From Anthonomus grandis grandis (taxonomy: Eukaryota; Arthropoda; Insecta; Coleoptera; Curculionidae), in NCBI RefSeq assembly GCF_022605725.1, contig NC_065549.1:930001-994000 (forward strand): a DNA stretch of 64,000 nt, given 5' to 3'. The translations under genes were made by a program, and so were the position numbers. The stretch's first letter is position 1; each line of letters starts with the position of its first letter. Below the pieces are notes generated by a model. The model was not told the origin of the DNA and made no database searches. It was given only the letters and a program-made list of their open reading frames with translations. This document shows, in pieces, positions 12,906 through 23,094 of the stretch.

Positions 12906-13206
12906 AATAGTTTTTATTAAATAATCAATATTTACACTTTATTCAATAAGTAAGTAGCCATGTACAAGCATGAAGATAACGATTGAAAGCACTATTGCCT
13001 AAAAAAAAATTAAGGCAATATTTGCATAAATATTACAAGCATTTAATCTAAAAATTGACCTTTTATTAGAGCAAAGTTATACAAAGTTTTAAATGGGGGT
13101 AAACTGAGAGAAATGAATTCGCCAGGAATATAATTATAAATTCTATGAGCAATATAGGGTGTCCTATTTGCTATGTATGATTGCTGCTATTTACGAAACT
13201 ATAGGA

Positions 13207-14682
13207 GATACGAGGGCGGTTAAATTAGAAAAAAATTGGCAATTTTGTTGCTTATTCTAAATGCTTTTACAGCGTTACAAAATGTTTATTAGTTCGTGAA
13301 TTACAGGGTGATTTATAAAAAATGCCAAATTTTTATTTCAAAAACTATTGATTTTAGAAACTTACTTTTATTTACAAACGTTTATAATTTTTTATGCTTA
13401 GCAAAACTTCATCTTTAATTTTTTTTTATGATATTTGTTATCTTGGCAACTTCTTTTTTTTTAAATACGGACCTGCTATTTTTATAACTTATTTTAAAAG
13501 CCTTTTTTATTCCCTTTAAAATGATACATCTCAATCATATGTTTCGCAATGCTTCAACGTATTAATAACCATCATCGGGAATTTTTCCTTAGCGCGGACC
13601 TGACTTTTTTAAGTGCTAAAAACTTAAATACTTTTAAATGTTTATTCAATTCTTAAGCTTATTAAACTAGTGGTTATCTGTGCTAAACCCCAGTCTAAAT
13701 ATGTTAAAAAATTTAGTTTTAAATTAATTTAACTAAATTAATTAATTTTTTTGTTTTAATTTAGTTGGCTGTGATAGAAGTTGAAGTCTGCGTTATCATA
13801 GTTACCGAACAAGAATAATATTTTTGACAGAAGTCATCAAGCTTTCGCGACAGTTTTTATTCATGTTAATATTTGTTTGATTGGTAATAACGGTCCTATA
13901 AATTGGCCCGCAAGATCGCCTGATATACCACCCATGAATTTTTCCATATGGGGTTATATTAAGAACCAGATTTATCAAACTACGCCTTAAAGTTCAAAAA
14001 TAAAAGAAGCGTGCAATAAAATTGAAAATTCATTCAACAACATTCAAAGAAAAATTAATTACCAATGCGGGCAAATGCCTACAAAATAATGATGGACATT
14101 GCTAATATTTAGATAAATTAGTAACAATTTATTTCATAATTATGTACTTATTATTTAATAGCATTTATTTATTTTAAATAAGTGCTGGATTAATTTTTAT
14201 CATTATTATATTGTTGTAATATTTATTTTTTTTATTTAAAAAACCAAGTCATTTTGAGTCTAAAATGGAATTATTATTAATATAACCACTTTTATATTAT
14301 TTTAACGTTTATAAATATTTTTAAATAATAACCAAAAAGATAAACTTTTTACTGTATTATTAAGTAATTAAATTACAATTTAAAAAAAATCAGGCCAGCA
14401 TTAAAGAAAAATTCCTGATGATTGGAACATCATTTTAACGGGAATAAAAAATGCTTTTAAAATAAGTTATTAAGAATGCAGGTCCGTATTTAAAAACAAA
14501 AAGTTGATAGCCGTTGCCAAGATACCAAACCATTAAAAAAAAATAAAAGATCTAGTATCGTAGGGCACAAAAAATTATCACCCTGTAACTCACGAACTAA
14601 AAAACCTTTTGCGACGCTGTAAAAAGATTTAGAATAAGCCTCAAAATTGGCAATTTTTTTCTAATTTAACCGCTCTCGTATC
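13207..14682 (+). mobile_element. inverted-repeat DNA transposon remnant with decayed DUF4817-type (mariner-like) transposase end
   Basis: Two long arms are inverted complements: 13207-13617 (GATACGAGGGCGGTTAAATT at its left end) and about 14382-14682, the left arm carrying insertions. Within the arms TACAGGGTGAT (13304-13314) and its complement (14569-14580) look like inner termini flanked by TA, so a second element may be nested. The loop encodes, at 13836-14080, a transposase C-terminal piece including WPARSPDIPPMNFSIWGYI. In the IS630-Tc1-mariner superfamily, WPxRSPDLTPLDFFLWGYLK holds the third catalytic acid; here that Asp is Asn (AAT). A TAA follows about 12 residues later. This is a dead, non-autonomous copy. 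An outer AGGGTGT near 13156 and ACACCCTG near 14777 may mark still wider ends. Confidence 0.7.
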
Positions 14683-14905
14683 TAAAATAAGACAAATGGC
14701 CGGTAAGTTAAATGAGGAGTTCACGTGCATAACCGGATATATACACTTTTATAAAATTTTCAGCAAACACGAAAAACACCCTGTGTATTTATATTTAAAA
14801 ATAATAATATTTTAAGAAAATAGATTTAATTAAGCGGGGTTGACCAATTTATTGATATAAAAAGAAACAAAAAAAAATTAACAATTCGTTGTTATTAGCA
14901 ATAAA

Positions 14906-14908
<3 letters not shown>

Positions 14909-14945
<37 letters not shown>

Positions 14946-14953
14946 TATATTAT

Positions 14954-14999
<46 letters not shown>
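14909..14999. repeat. (TA)n microsatellite
   Basis: About 90 bp of near-perfect alternating TA interrupted by a few TAA/TTA units. It lies just inside the left end of the 14.7-16.5 kb candidate element. A short frame across it is low-complexity only. Confidence 0.95.
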
Positions 15000-15003
<4 letters not shown>

Positions 15004-15105
15004 TTTTGCACACAAATGAGACACAGCAAGCTAAAATATTTATTTATTTCTCTTTAAACAAACTGGATCAAGTTAATTAACGTGACAAAAGTAATAAAAG
15101 GAAAA

Positions 15106-15420
15106 TTAAATATGTATTGCATTTTCTTCATGCAGGCATTCGCATAGCTCATTTTCTTCTTGAGTATCAAAATTTACCGAAGTGTCCACATTGGCTCCGG
15201 TATCGTTACTATGTAATAGGTTATTGTACCACAAAAAATCTTCCTTGTTTCGCCAATCATCCGTAAAATGTCCCACAAAATGATTTAAACTTTTCTGGTA
15301 TGGAATTACCTAGTGCTAGCGTGGTAAGCTCTATGTTGTCTTCTGATTTTCCCTTCTTAAAGAGTAATTCCCAAACTGTGTCACCCAATGATGTAAACCG
15401 ATAAAATTGATAATAATTTT
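15106..15420 (-). pseudogene. unrecognised decayed coding segment, minus strand
   Basis: Reading the minus strand from about 15420, one frame gives RFTSLGDTVWELLFKKGKS and continues as EDNIELTTLALGNSIPEKFK. After a frame slip near 15275 another frame gives HFTDDWRNKEDFLWYNN and ends in ENELCECLHEENAIHI with TAA at 15106-15108. The amino-acid composition looks like protein rather than translated spacer, and the two frames join naturally. I do not recognise the family. Its place inside the inverted ends at 14707 and 16505 suggests it is the C-terminus of that element's own protein, which is inference. Confidence 0.45.
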
Positions 15421-15636
15421 AACAGTGGTTTTGGTATGTGCATTCTCAATTTTTTTAAGTGAATTCCTTTCATTCATTCTAAAATTCCCTTTATTTTTTT
15501 ATATACCTTTCCAGTTCTTAAACATTATACATTTGCCAGTGAAGGCCCAGTGTTTTCACTAAACCTACTTCCGAATATATTTTAATGTATTTTTTTTGTT
15601 GCAATGACTGGATGTCTTATGAACTTAAAACACTAA

Positions 15637-16216
15637 AGCAGGCCGCACACCTATGATACAAATGTTGCGCCACAAATGTATCGGACAGTATTTAACGCGC
15701 GCGTGTTATTTAATTTGAATCCACACACCTAAGATGCATTTGCTACCAAACGGCATTTGTGTTTACTCCCCGGATAATCAGCCTGTCCGATATTTGTTGC
15801 GGCGTGTCGTGTTTTGAAATAAAAATGAAGGACGATATTACACAAACCATTTTATTTATTCGGGAAATAGAGAAATCTTATATTACCACACTTTGCAGGT
15901 AACATTCTATAGTAAGCTTGAAATTCATCATCATGATTTAATAATTGCTTTAATACTTCAAAATTTCCCTTTTTGGAACAACCATTATTATAGGGATAAA
16001 CCCAGTAACGACGTTTTCTTCGGTTTTGACTCAATAATTGCCACATCATAAAATCATCGTCATCAGAAGACGACGACATGGCTACAAATGCGGAACAGAA
16101 CTAAGCCCTGATGTGCGTGCTTGTACCGCATTTGTGGCAAATGTACAAAAAGTTGAACGAAATTATGTCGAAAGACAAATGTGGCGCCACTTTTGTAACT
16201 TGGTGTGCGGCCGGCT
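15637..16216 (-). mobile_element. PIF/Harbinger-type MITE with TAA target-site duplication
   Basis: A 580-bp element bounded by TAA on both sides (15634-15636 and 16217-16219), the TWA duplication typical of PIF/Harbinger. The termini are inverted: AGCAGGCCGCACACC at the left and GGTGTGCGGCCGGCT at the right; the match continues inward through ACAAATGTTGCGCCACAAAT-like sequence for about 40 bp. ACAAATG/CATTTGT motifs are scattered through both halves. The interior is a remnant of a Harbinger transposase gene on the minus strand. Non-autonomous. Confidence 0.9.
15852..16079 (-). pseudogene. Harbinger (HARBI1-like) transposase N-terminal remnant
   Basis: An ORF of 75 residues starts MSSSSDDDDF and contains RRKRRYWVYPY, then a segment ending DDEFQAYYRML. 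This is the N-terminal region of insect HARBI1-like nucleases, where an RRYWVHP motif is followed by a short helical segment ending near YFRM. After about residue 60 the match ends and the frame stops, so the catalytic DDE domain is absent. It lies wholly inside the MITE, showing that the MITE arose by internal deletion of an autonomous copy. Confidence 0.75.
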
Positions 16217-16504
16217 TAAAAGAACACTTTTATTTGACTAGTATTACAGGAGTTAAAAGCGCGTGGAATCACAACTCAAAGTCTAAACAACAACTACTAA
16301 AATAGATAATAAAAAGTGCAATAGAATACGCACAACTTGTTTATTTGAATATATCCGCTTTAGTTATCAAAATTTGGATATATCCAGTTTTGCTCCAAAT
16401 GTCGAAGATTACTTAACCTATAGAAATGATAACAAAAAACCAAAAAACGATTTGCCATCAAAAGTGGATATATCCGGTTTTGCACCCAAACTCCTCAAAT
16501 TTAA

Positions 16505-17465
16505 CCATGGTTATGACTTTTTGCCCTCATGCATTAACGATTCTTTTTAGAACCACAAGTTTGTTTACTTCCCATACATTTTGCTACAACCTTCTATTTA
16601 TTTTTTTATCATACTTTTATATCGAAGATTTTAGGAACCTGCGCTTATTTCAATACGAACTCCTAAATGTTTCTTCTGAAAATCACTATTCATGTCTAAC
16701 GAATAAAAGACCCATTCAATTCCTGTAGGAATATTTTTTAGGGTTTTTCTATGCACTGAGGTACAAAAATCCCCTAGTTATTTTCCTAGAAACCCCTAGT
16801 ATGTTTCCTGATAAATTTTTATATATTTACAAGGTTTTTCACGATATACAATATGGAATATTATGGCTAAACCAGAGGGTAAAAATAAAATTGGGATTAT
16901 CAGAGGAATTGCAGAAGGATCTTTGAAAATTTTTTACATCATATAGAAGGTGTTTTAGGTGTAAAAACATATGAAAGTTAATAGAAGAAACTCTGTATAT
17001 TATTTGATTTTTGGATTTTTCATCTAAATTATCATCGGGTGTTTAATTTAAACTTGACATGTCATTGTAACTCAAAAGCCATAACTATTTAAACCTAAGC
17101 TTGATTAACCGAGATAAATTAGTTACTATTACATATTAAAACAATAAAAAAAATTACAATAAACTAATAGATATGCAAATTTGTTATCGCCTATTATAAA
17201 TTATTAATTTAAGAAAAAATCGCATATTAAATATTGCTGTTTTTATAAAAATGAGAAATGGTATTTTATTTAAATTAAATGACTTATTGCCTTGTAGAAA
17301 CTGTAATAATTTAAACACAATTTTTTAACATTCTGTATAAAAATAGTAAGTTTTTTACAACTGAAAATTAAAATTTAATAATAAGTGCACTTTTATGATA
17401 AAAAAAAAGAAAACTCATGCTACGAAATTTATCATTGAAATTTTCTAGAGAGCTTTAATGCTTAA
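16505..17465. other. AT-rich spacer, nothing recognised
   Basis: Low-complexity-leaning DNA without repeats, inverted ends or coding motifs that I can see. The 100-codon frame at 16426-16728 overlaps the inverted end of the neighbouring element and has no motif. Confidence 0.4.
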
Positions 17466-17890
17466 ATTTGGTAAACCTTAATAAAACCTACCCTTCACGT
17501 CTCTAATAGATCAAAAGATTAGGAAGATTCTTCTAGGAAATCGTGCAATATTCAATTTTGCTTTTTATAATCATTGCTGTAGATAGACTTCCACGGAAGA
17601 CATAGGGAATTTTTATGCAATGGCTTCTTTGGCGGGGGCACCATGTATAAAACCTAAGATATCTTCAATGGTATTGGCTTTAGAGCTTCAGTAATTATTA
17701 TCGACAATATAATGCTCACTATGACTAATCAAATCAAGTTTACTTTACGTTTCTAGGTTTAGTAAGTCAAAAGTTATCCATCAAATACCTCGAAGTTGAC
17801 GCAGCAAGGGCCGGCTGACGTTAAGCAAAATTCAACTGTCGATAACTCCTAACTCATCAATAATATTTAAACAATTTAAAAAAATTCTGA
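17465..17890 (+). repeat. detached piece of the 356-bp tandem repeat
   Basis: About 1.2 monomers of the unit tandemly arranged at 9.3-11.1 kb: CTTCTAGGAAATCGTGCAAT, ACTTCCACGGAAGACATAGG, CCTAAGATATCTTCAATGGT and GTCGATAACTCCTAACTCAT occur in the same order. It sits more than 6 kb from the main array. Confidence 0.85.
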
Positions 17891-19310
17891 GCCAAGAAGC
17901 ATGGGAGCCAAACAATATTTAACTTTTCAGTAACAGCACCCTTAAAATGTCAACTTTTCAGACTATTCCGATTTCCAGATTCTCTGGAAAAGTACTTTAA
18001 ATACCTTTAATTAGATCCTGATCGTTAATCTCAGAATCTGTCTTTGGAAAGAGCCGTAGTAACGTAATAAATATAGTAAAATAGCGATTTTAAAAACATT
18101 TAAAGAAAACATATATTGTTTCGTTTATTTTGCGCATCATATGCCTGGAAAATCGTTAATAATGTTGCTTGTCTCTTTCCTGAGCCAAATATGTTCGAAA
18201 AATATAATTTCAAGATAAAGAAAACACATAGTAATGGTCAATTTAAAGTCCTAATGAGGCAGTGGTCCTAGGAACTATTTGACTTTCGGCTGTAAGCACC
18301 TTTTAACTATGACCTCCATTTACCTTTCCAGATTATTTTATATTCCTAATTTTCTGGGAAAGATTTTTACGTGCCCATAATTACATTATATTCACGCGAG
18401 ATTTTATTTTATATTTTTCTCTTTTCTACTTAGTACCTTAATAGATCAACAGGTTACCTCTAACAAGGAATTTTTAGATTAATTTGCACCAAACTGTACA
18501 TTTTCGAGACCAACATGTTCTAGTTGCTTACCCCAGATTTCGACTCTGGTAAGACTTAAAATAACGAAGTATAAAAAAAAATCAAAAGTGTTCTTGTTTT
18601 CACTTATTTTAGACTTGAAGAATTGTTAAAAGTGATGCTTGACTTGACCTTAACCAAATATGTTCGAAAAATATAATGTTAAAATAACGTCAATAGAAAT
18701 GATGAGGAGAAATGGTGTATTGATGAGAAAACAAAATTAAAAAATAATTCGATATAATGACAGGCATAATGAACCAAGAAGTATGGGATCCAAGCACTAT
18801 TCAATTTTCCACTTAGACAACCCTCCAAATTTCCAGACTATTCTGTTTACCAAATTCTCTGGAAAAATGATTAAAATACCTTTGATTTGATCCCAGTTAG
18901 GTCAAGATCTTAATTTTTCCTTGCTACTTCTTATGTTAATTCCTTTATGGACAAAATACGTGACTGGTCTGAAATCTAAGTGATAAATGATATTTAACCC
19001 AGTCAGCTTATCAATCAATAGCATATAGCCAAACGATGTTGACTTAAAGAATGGGACAATATTAATAAATTTCCTACACAACCCTACTTCATTCCTTCAC
19101 ATAACTTGCATCAAAATATGTTTTAATTTTTAATACCAATAATCTCAATAGCCAAACTATCTTGGAAAGTCTTAATAAACCAAGTAAAATTGGATGAGAA
19201 CACTCATTAATTATTCAGTGATATTGCCTATAAAACTTGTCGTTTATTCAGTTTTCCAGACTATTTTATTTTCCAAATTCTCTGGAAACCTCTAATTGAA
19301 GGGTAGTGAG
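17890..19310 (+). repeat. degenerate tandem repeat with conserved TTTCCAGA/TCTGGAAA dyad
   Basis: Four diverged units are recognisable, each with a dyad: 17954-17992, 18323-18363, 18831-18867 and 19251-19290. The pattern is TTTCCAGACTATT, about 15-20 bp, then TCTCTGGAAA. Outside the dyad the units share AGCCAAATATGTTCGAAAAA (18182 and 18653) and CCAAGAAGNATGGGANCCAA (17882 and 18773). Spacing is 370-510 bp. No gene is visible. Confidence 0.65.
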
Positions 19311-19589
19311 ACCATTACTTCCAAAAATTTTCAAAAGGTTACTTGATCGGTTTTTAGGTCAAAATGCATTGATTCCGGTTATTTATTTAAGTATTAAATT
19401 TTGGCTTCCTCCTTGATTAACAGTTATCCAATAACTTCCCATTGATCTTCCTATTGATCCTCAATGTCCAATTGATGTATTTTTTATTTTGTTCTTGTAT
19501 ATTTCATTATCAATTAAAATGCATTCATATATTTAATTTTTTCTTTCATTTTTCGATTTGCACTTGTTATTTTATCTGTAAATAAATCC

Positions 19590-19835
19590 CTTAAGGAAAA
19601 CTTGTGCTGTTCCAGGTGTTAATCGTATGTAAAATGTATAGAGTTGTTGCAAACATTATAAATATCTTTGATACAACATAGAACGCGTCCATTTTATTGC
19701 GGAGTATAAGGAGCAGTACACTCATAGCTAATGCCTTCTGTGACCTAAATAGTTCTAAATCACAAAATTCACCTCCATTGTCTACATGCAATGTAACAGA
19801 CTGTCCAAATTTATTTTAATTGCAAGGCGCCTGAT
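19590..19835 (-). pseudogene. Ty1/Copia retrotransposon integrase fragment
   Basis: The minus strand reads FGQSVTLHVDNGGEFCDLEL, the integrase block that contains the second catalytic Asp (DNGGEF in Copia elements). After a frame slip, another frame reads YECTAPYTPQ, a TAA where a Gln is expected, then NG, matching the Copia signature PYTPQQNG. Beyond this the similarity fades. Only about 80 codons remain, with no LTR, so it is a small dead fragment. Confidence 0.75.
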
Positions 19836-21950
19836 TTATGAAGTACACTATACTCTATTATTATACTATATTCTATTATTTTACTGCTACTGTGGCTGAA
19901 GTTGATTTTTTCACTTAAATTCTATTAATAAATAACACGTATTATATAAATTTAACCTCAAGAAATCAACCTTAAAAATAAACTTCTTTGCTCTCGATTG
20001 CAATACATATAAGACGCTTCCATTTAACAACAACAACAACAACGAAAAATTTCAATTAAATTTAATCCCATTCACTTTCGGCATGACTTTACATTTAATT
20101 CGTCCGGATAAGCGGAGTTGGCGACGTGATTTACCGTATCCAGTTGGAAATTAAAAACAATTTACGAGGCCTCATTGCCAACTAATGATTTTTTAATGTT
20201 GTACAGAATTAAATTCCTTCACGCGTTCCTCGTGGCGGTTAAAACCTTTTTTTTGAGTAAGGGCCCTTTTGGGGGTGGAAAATTTATATTTTTTCGAGGG
20301 TTGGCGGCACGCCACTCTCGACTGTTGAGGGTTAAAGGGCGGATTTAGTATCCATTCGTACACGTTTACACGTACGGAAGGGTTTAAAGACAGGTGAAAG
20401 AGTGGATTTGGGATGGTTTTTAGAGCCCAATAAGCATCACGATTACTCAAAATTTTCAGAAGAATGCAGGAGTATTTTTCTGGTATAAATTGTATATCTG
20501 CTGCTATGTGGAATCTTGTAAATTGAGATTTTTGTCTTTGTTTCTTCCAGGCAGATAATTTTGTTTTTCTTTAACTCTCTAGGGTAATTAATGAATTTTT
20601 AAAAATGTTTGGGAAAATCACTGAAAAAGGTGTGCAATAATTAAGGTCAGGAAGAATTTATGTTTAAAATTTCAGATCTCTAACTATAACCATTATTTTT
20701 CAACTTCCAAAACAAATTTCTCTATTTAATTTTTTTTTTCAAAAAAATTAGGTATCTAATGATTTTATTAGTAGAATGTGTGTTTCAAGTTTCATATCTC
20801 TAACTTTCTTTATTTCAGAGATATGAGCATTTTGTCGCAAGAAATATAAATATTGTAACGAAATTCGGGAACACATTTTTATTGTCAAAGTCAAAAACAC
20901 TAACCTAACTCGCCTTGACTGTCGTTTAATTGTTTCCAAGGTAAAAACTGACTAAACAATTAAAACTGAATGATTTGTCACGAAGCGCGTCCTTTTTAAA
21001 ACCCGATGGAACAGTTTCGAAATATTTAGAATTATCTTCATTGTTTTTGCCCAAAGAGACCAATAATTTTAGGAGAATACTGACAGTCAAAGCAAGCAAG
21101 TATACAAATTCTAGAAAATTAGAACTACAGGGATTTACAATAATATAACCTAAATTGGGGCCAAAATGGGGCTCTCGAACAAGATGAACTACTTAAAAAC
21201 TAAACAATATAGATGAAAATAATAAACCAAACGTAAGTAGAACCCTAAAGAAACCCTACGAATCAACTTTAACTACAGAATACTAATAAAATTGTACAAA
21301 AACTAGGAGAATAATTAACGTATTTACATTTTCATAATAATACTTTTTAGTTTAATTTCGAAGACAAATTTCTCCGTCTTAATTGAGATGTGTTTCACAT
21401 TAATTACTCTCATATTGATTTTTCTTTAAAGGGCCATAATCTAGTAATTTCATTACAATTACAATTAATGAAAAAACCTTTATATCTGGGTGCAATCATC
21501 AACAGTTATTGGGAATATTTGTGTAAAACAGTAAAAATTTTGGGTTTAGTTAGTTTTTGCCATTACGATTTATTTTCTTTGTACAAGAAATAAAATGGAC
21601 AATAGTCAGTGTTTTCAATGATAAATTTCTATATTAGTGAAAAGGTAATTTCTAATATCGAAGGGAAATTTGATGAGAAACCGTAAGTTGAGTAGCTTAA
21701 CAAACGAAATTGAACAATCTATGCTTATAAGTCTACAGTTCGGAGAATATCTAATGAAAGTGATTTGGTCAGTATAAAAATATTTAAATTTATTCATTTA
21801 AAACGTTTTATATATTTTCTTATATTCTACTCAAATTATAAGGCCATCTAAATCATGTGACTATAAGAGCAAAGTTTGGTAAGTGGTTAAATATTATATA
21901 AGTTTATTTTTCTTTTTATAAATTGATTTAAATTTTTTGTTATATTTTTC
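19835..21950. other. low-copy DNA with a GC-richer island at about 20080-20450
   Basis: A short ACAACAACAACAACAAC run lies at 20030. The island contains CGTCCGGATAAGCGGAGTTG and GGGCCCTTTTGGGGGTGG; a minus-strand frame at 20193-20450 (85 codons) has no known motif. The segment 20800-20840 carries a satB-like phrase, GAGATATGAGCATTTTGTC. The remainder is AT-rich without visible features. Confidence 0.35.
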
Positions 21951-22509
21951 GTATTTCCAAAGTTTATCAAATATTTTTTTAAATTTCCTGCTTTTTGTAA
22001 TTTTGCTCTAACTTATAATTTAAAATCAAAAATAATTTTTTTAGGCTAAGGTATTTTGCAATAGTACATCAAATTTGATTATAATTATGCATAACCTAAA
22101 TGGACACAAGGAATTTTTTTTGGTTTAAAAGGATCTGCAGACCGTAATTTAAAAAAAAAAATAAGCAAAAGTTAATTAGAATTAACTTTTAATTTAAGTT
22201 GTGAATAAAATTATGCATAACTTAAATGGATACGAAGAAAAATAATTTCCAATTTAAGGCATTTACTTATTTTTTTATTGAAAAATTTGTTTATAGTTTG
22301 AATAATTATAAATGAAATTAGTCAATTTTAGAGTAAAATACGCAAAATAGATTTATGGTAATTACTGCTGACGGAAGTAGGTTAATATATATGAAAGTTT
22401 TATATTTTCATAATTTTTTTTTAATTTTTTTTTTGCACTAAATTAAGAATACTATTATTATTTAGTTTTATCGCAAAAGTTTTTTGTAAATCTCTAGAAT
22501 TTCATTATA
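21950..22509. repeat. AT-rich degenerate repeat flanking the Tc1 region
   Basis: Very AT-rich DNA in which a phrase like ATTATGCATAACYTAAATGG recurs (near 22085 and 22213, and again near 25473). It is part of the repetitive bed into which the Tc1 element landed. No gene is seen. Confidence 0.45.
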
Positions 22510-22693
22510 TACTCGCCGGCACAAAATTTCGCCACCCTGAAATATTGGCCAAGTTTGATGTTTTATAAATTTTTTATTTTTTATCAGATTCTCACGATTT
22601 TTCCATCAGTTTTTAGATACATTTGTTGTGAAAATCATTTTGTAAAGTAGCATTTTTGATTAGGCTATATTATACAGGAGTAAAACAAACTGT
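22510..22693. repeat. solo Tc1 terminal-repeat fragment
   Basis: TACTCGCCGGCACAAAATTT begins after a TA at 22508-22509 and the sequence follows the inverted right terminus of the 23095-24898 element for 184 bp, ending at AAACAAACTG. It includes an internal stretch of about 113 bp that the left end of the neighbouring complete element lacks. It is therefore a separate relic of the family. Confidence 0.85.
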
Positions 22694-23094
22694 TCTTAAA
22701 ATTGATTTAATTTCATTTATGTTTATGGAATTAAAAGCTAATTTTTAAATGAAAAAGAATTTCTGTTAAAAGAGAATTTTCATTATAAATTCAGGGAAAA
22801 ATCCAAAAAATTTTATTTATATATTTTTTTATCAAAATTTTTAGGCAAATTAAAAAAAAATACATTAAAAAAATTATCAAATTAATTATCGAAAAAAAAA
22901 AAAATTTAATGAATTTTTAAGTGCAAAAAATATAAATAAAAAAAATTAATTTTCAAAAATCCTAAAAAGTAATTCATGAAATTAAAAAAGGGCGTTTTCA
23001 TTGACAAAAGAAAAATATATAGAAAAAAAACAATAATTAAAATTTTCAAAAATAAAAAAAAAACGTAACAAATTGGGAAAATAAACGATATATA
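22694..23094. repeat. left arm of an inverted repeat around the Tc1 element
   Basis: This stretch is the inverted complement of about 25020-25420. Matching landmarks include TTTCATTTATGTTT, AATTAAAAGCTAATTT, GGCAAATT and CGTAACAAATTGGGAAAATA. The arms are AT-rich and diverged. The Tc1 element lies between them. Confidence 0.7.

Larger units (their letters stand above)
14707..16505 (-). mobile_element. candidate 1.8-kb transposon with about 44-bp inverted ends, family unknown
   Basis: The left end 14707-14750 (GTTAAATGAGGAGTTCACGT and on to ACCGGATATATACACTTTT) matches the inverted right end 16461-16505 with some ten differences. The motif GTGCAAAACCGGATATATCC recurs: plus strand at 14725-14742, minus strand at 14993-15013, 16375-16396 and 16466-16487, like subterminal transposase-binding repeats. 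Between the ends lie a TA microsatellite, a decayed minus-strand coding segment (15106-15420) and an inserted Harbinger MITE. I could not see a clean target-site duplication, so the ends are provisional. Confidence 0.5.

Noticed and set aside
16426..16728. 100-codon plus-strand ORF
   Set aside because: Overlaps the inverted right end of the 14.7-16.5 kb candidate element; no domain visible.
20193..20450. 85-codon minus-strand ORF
   Set aside because: Higher GC lengthens chance ORFs; no motif or family resemblance.
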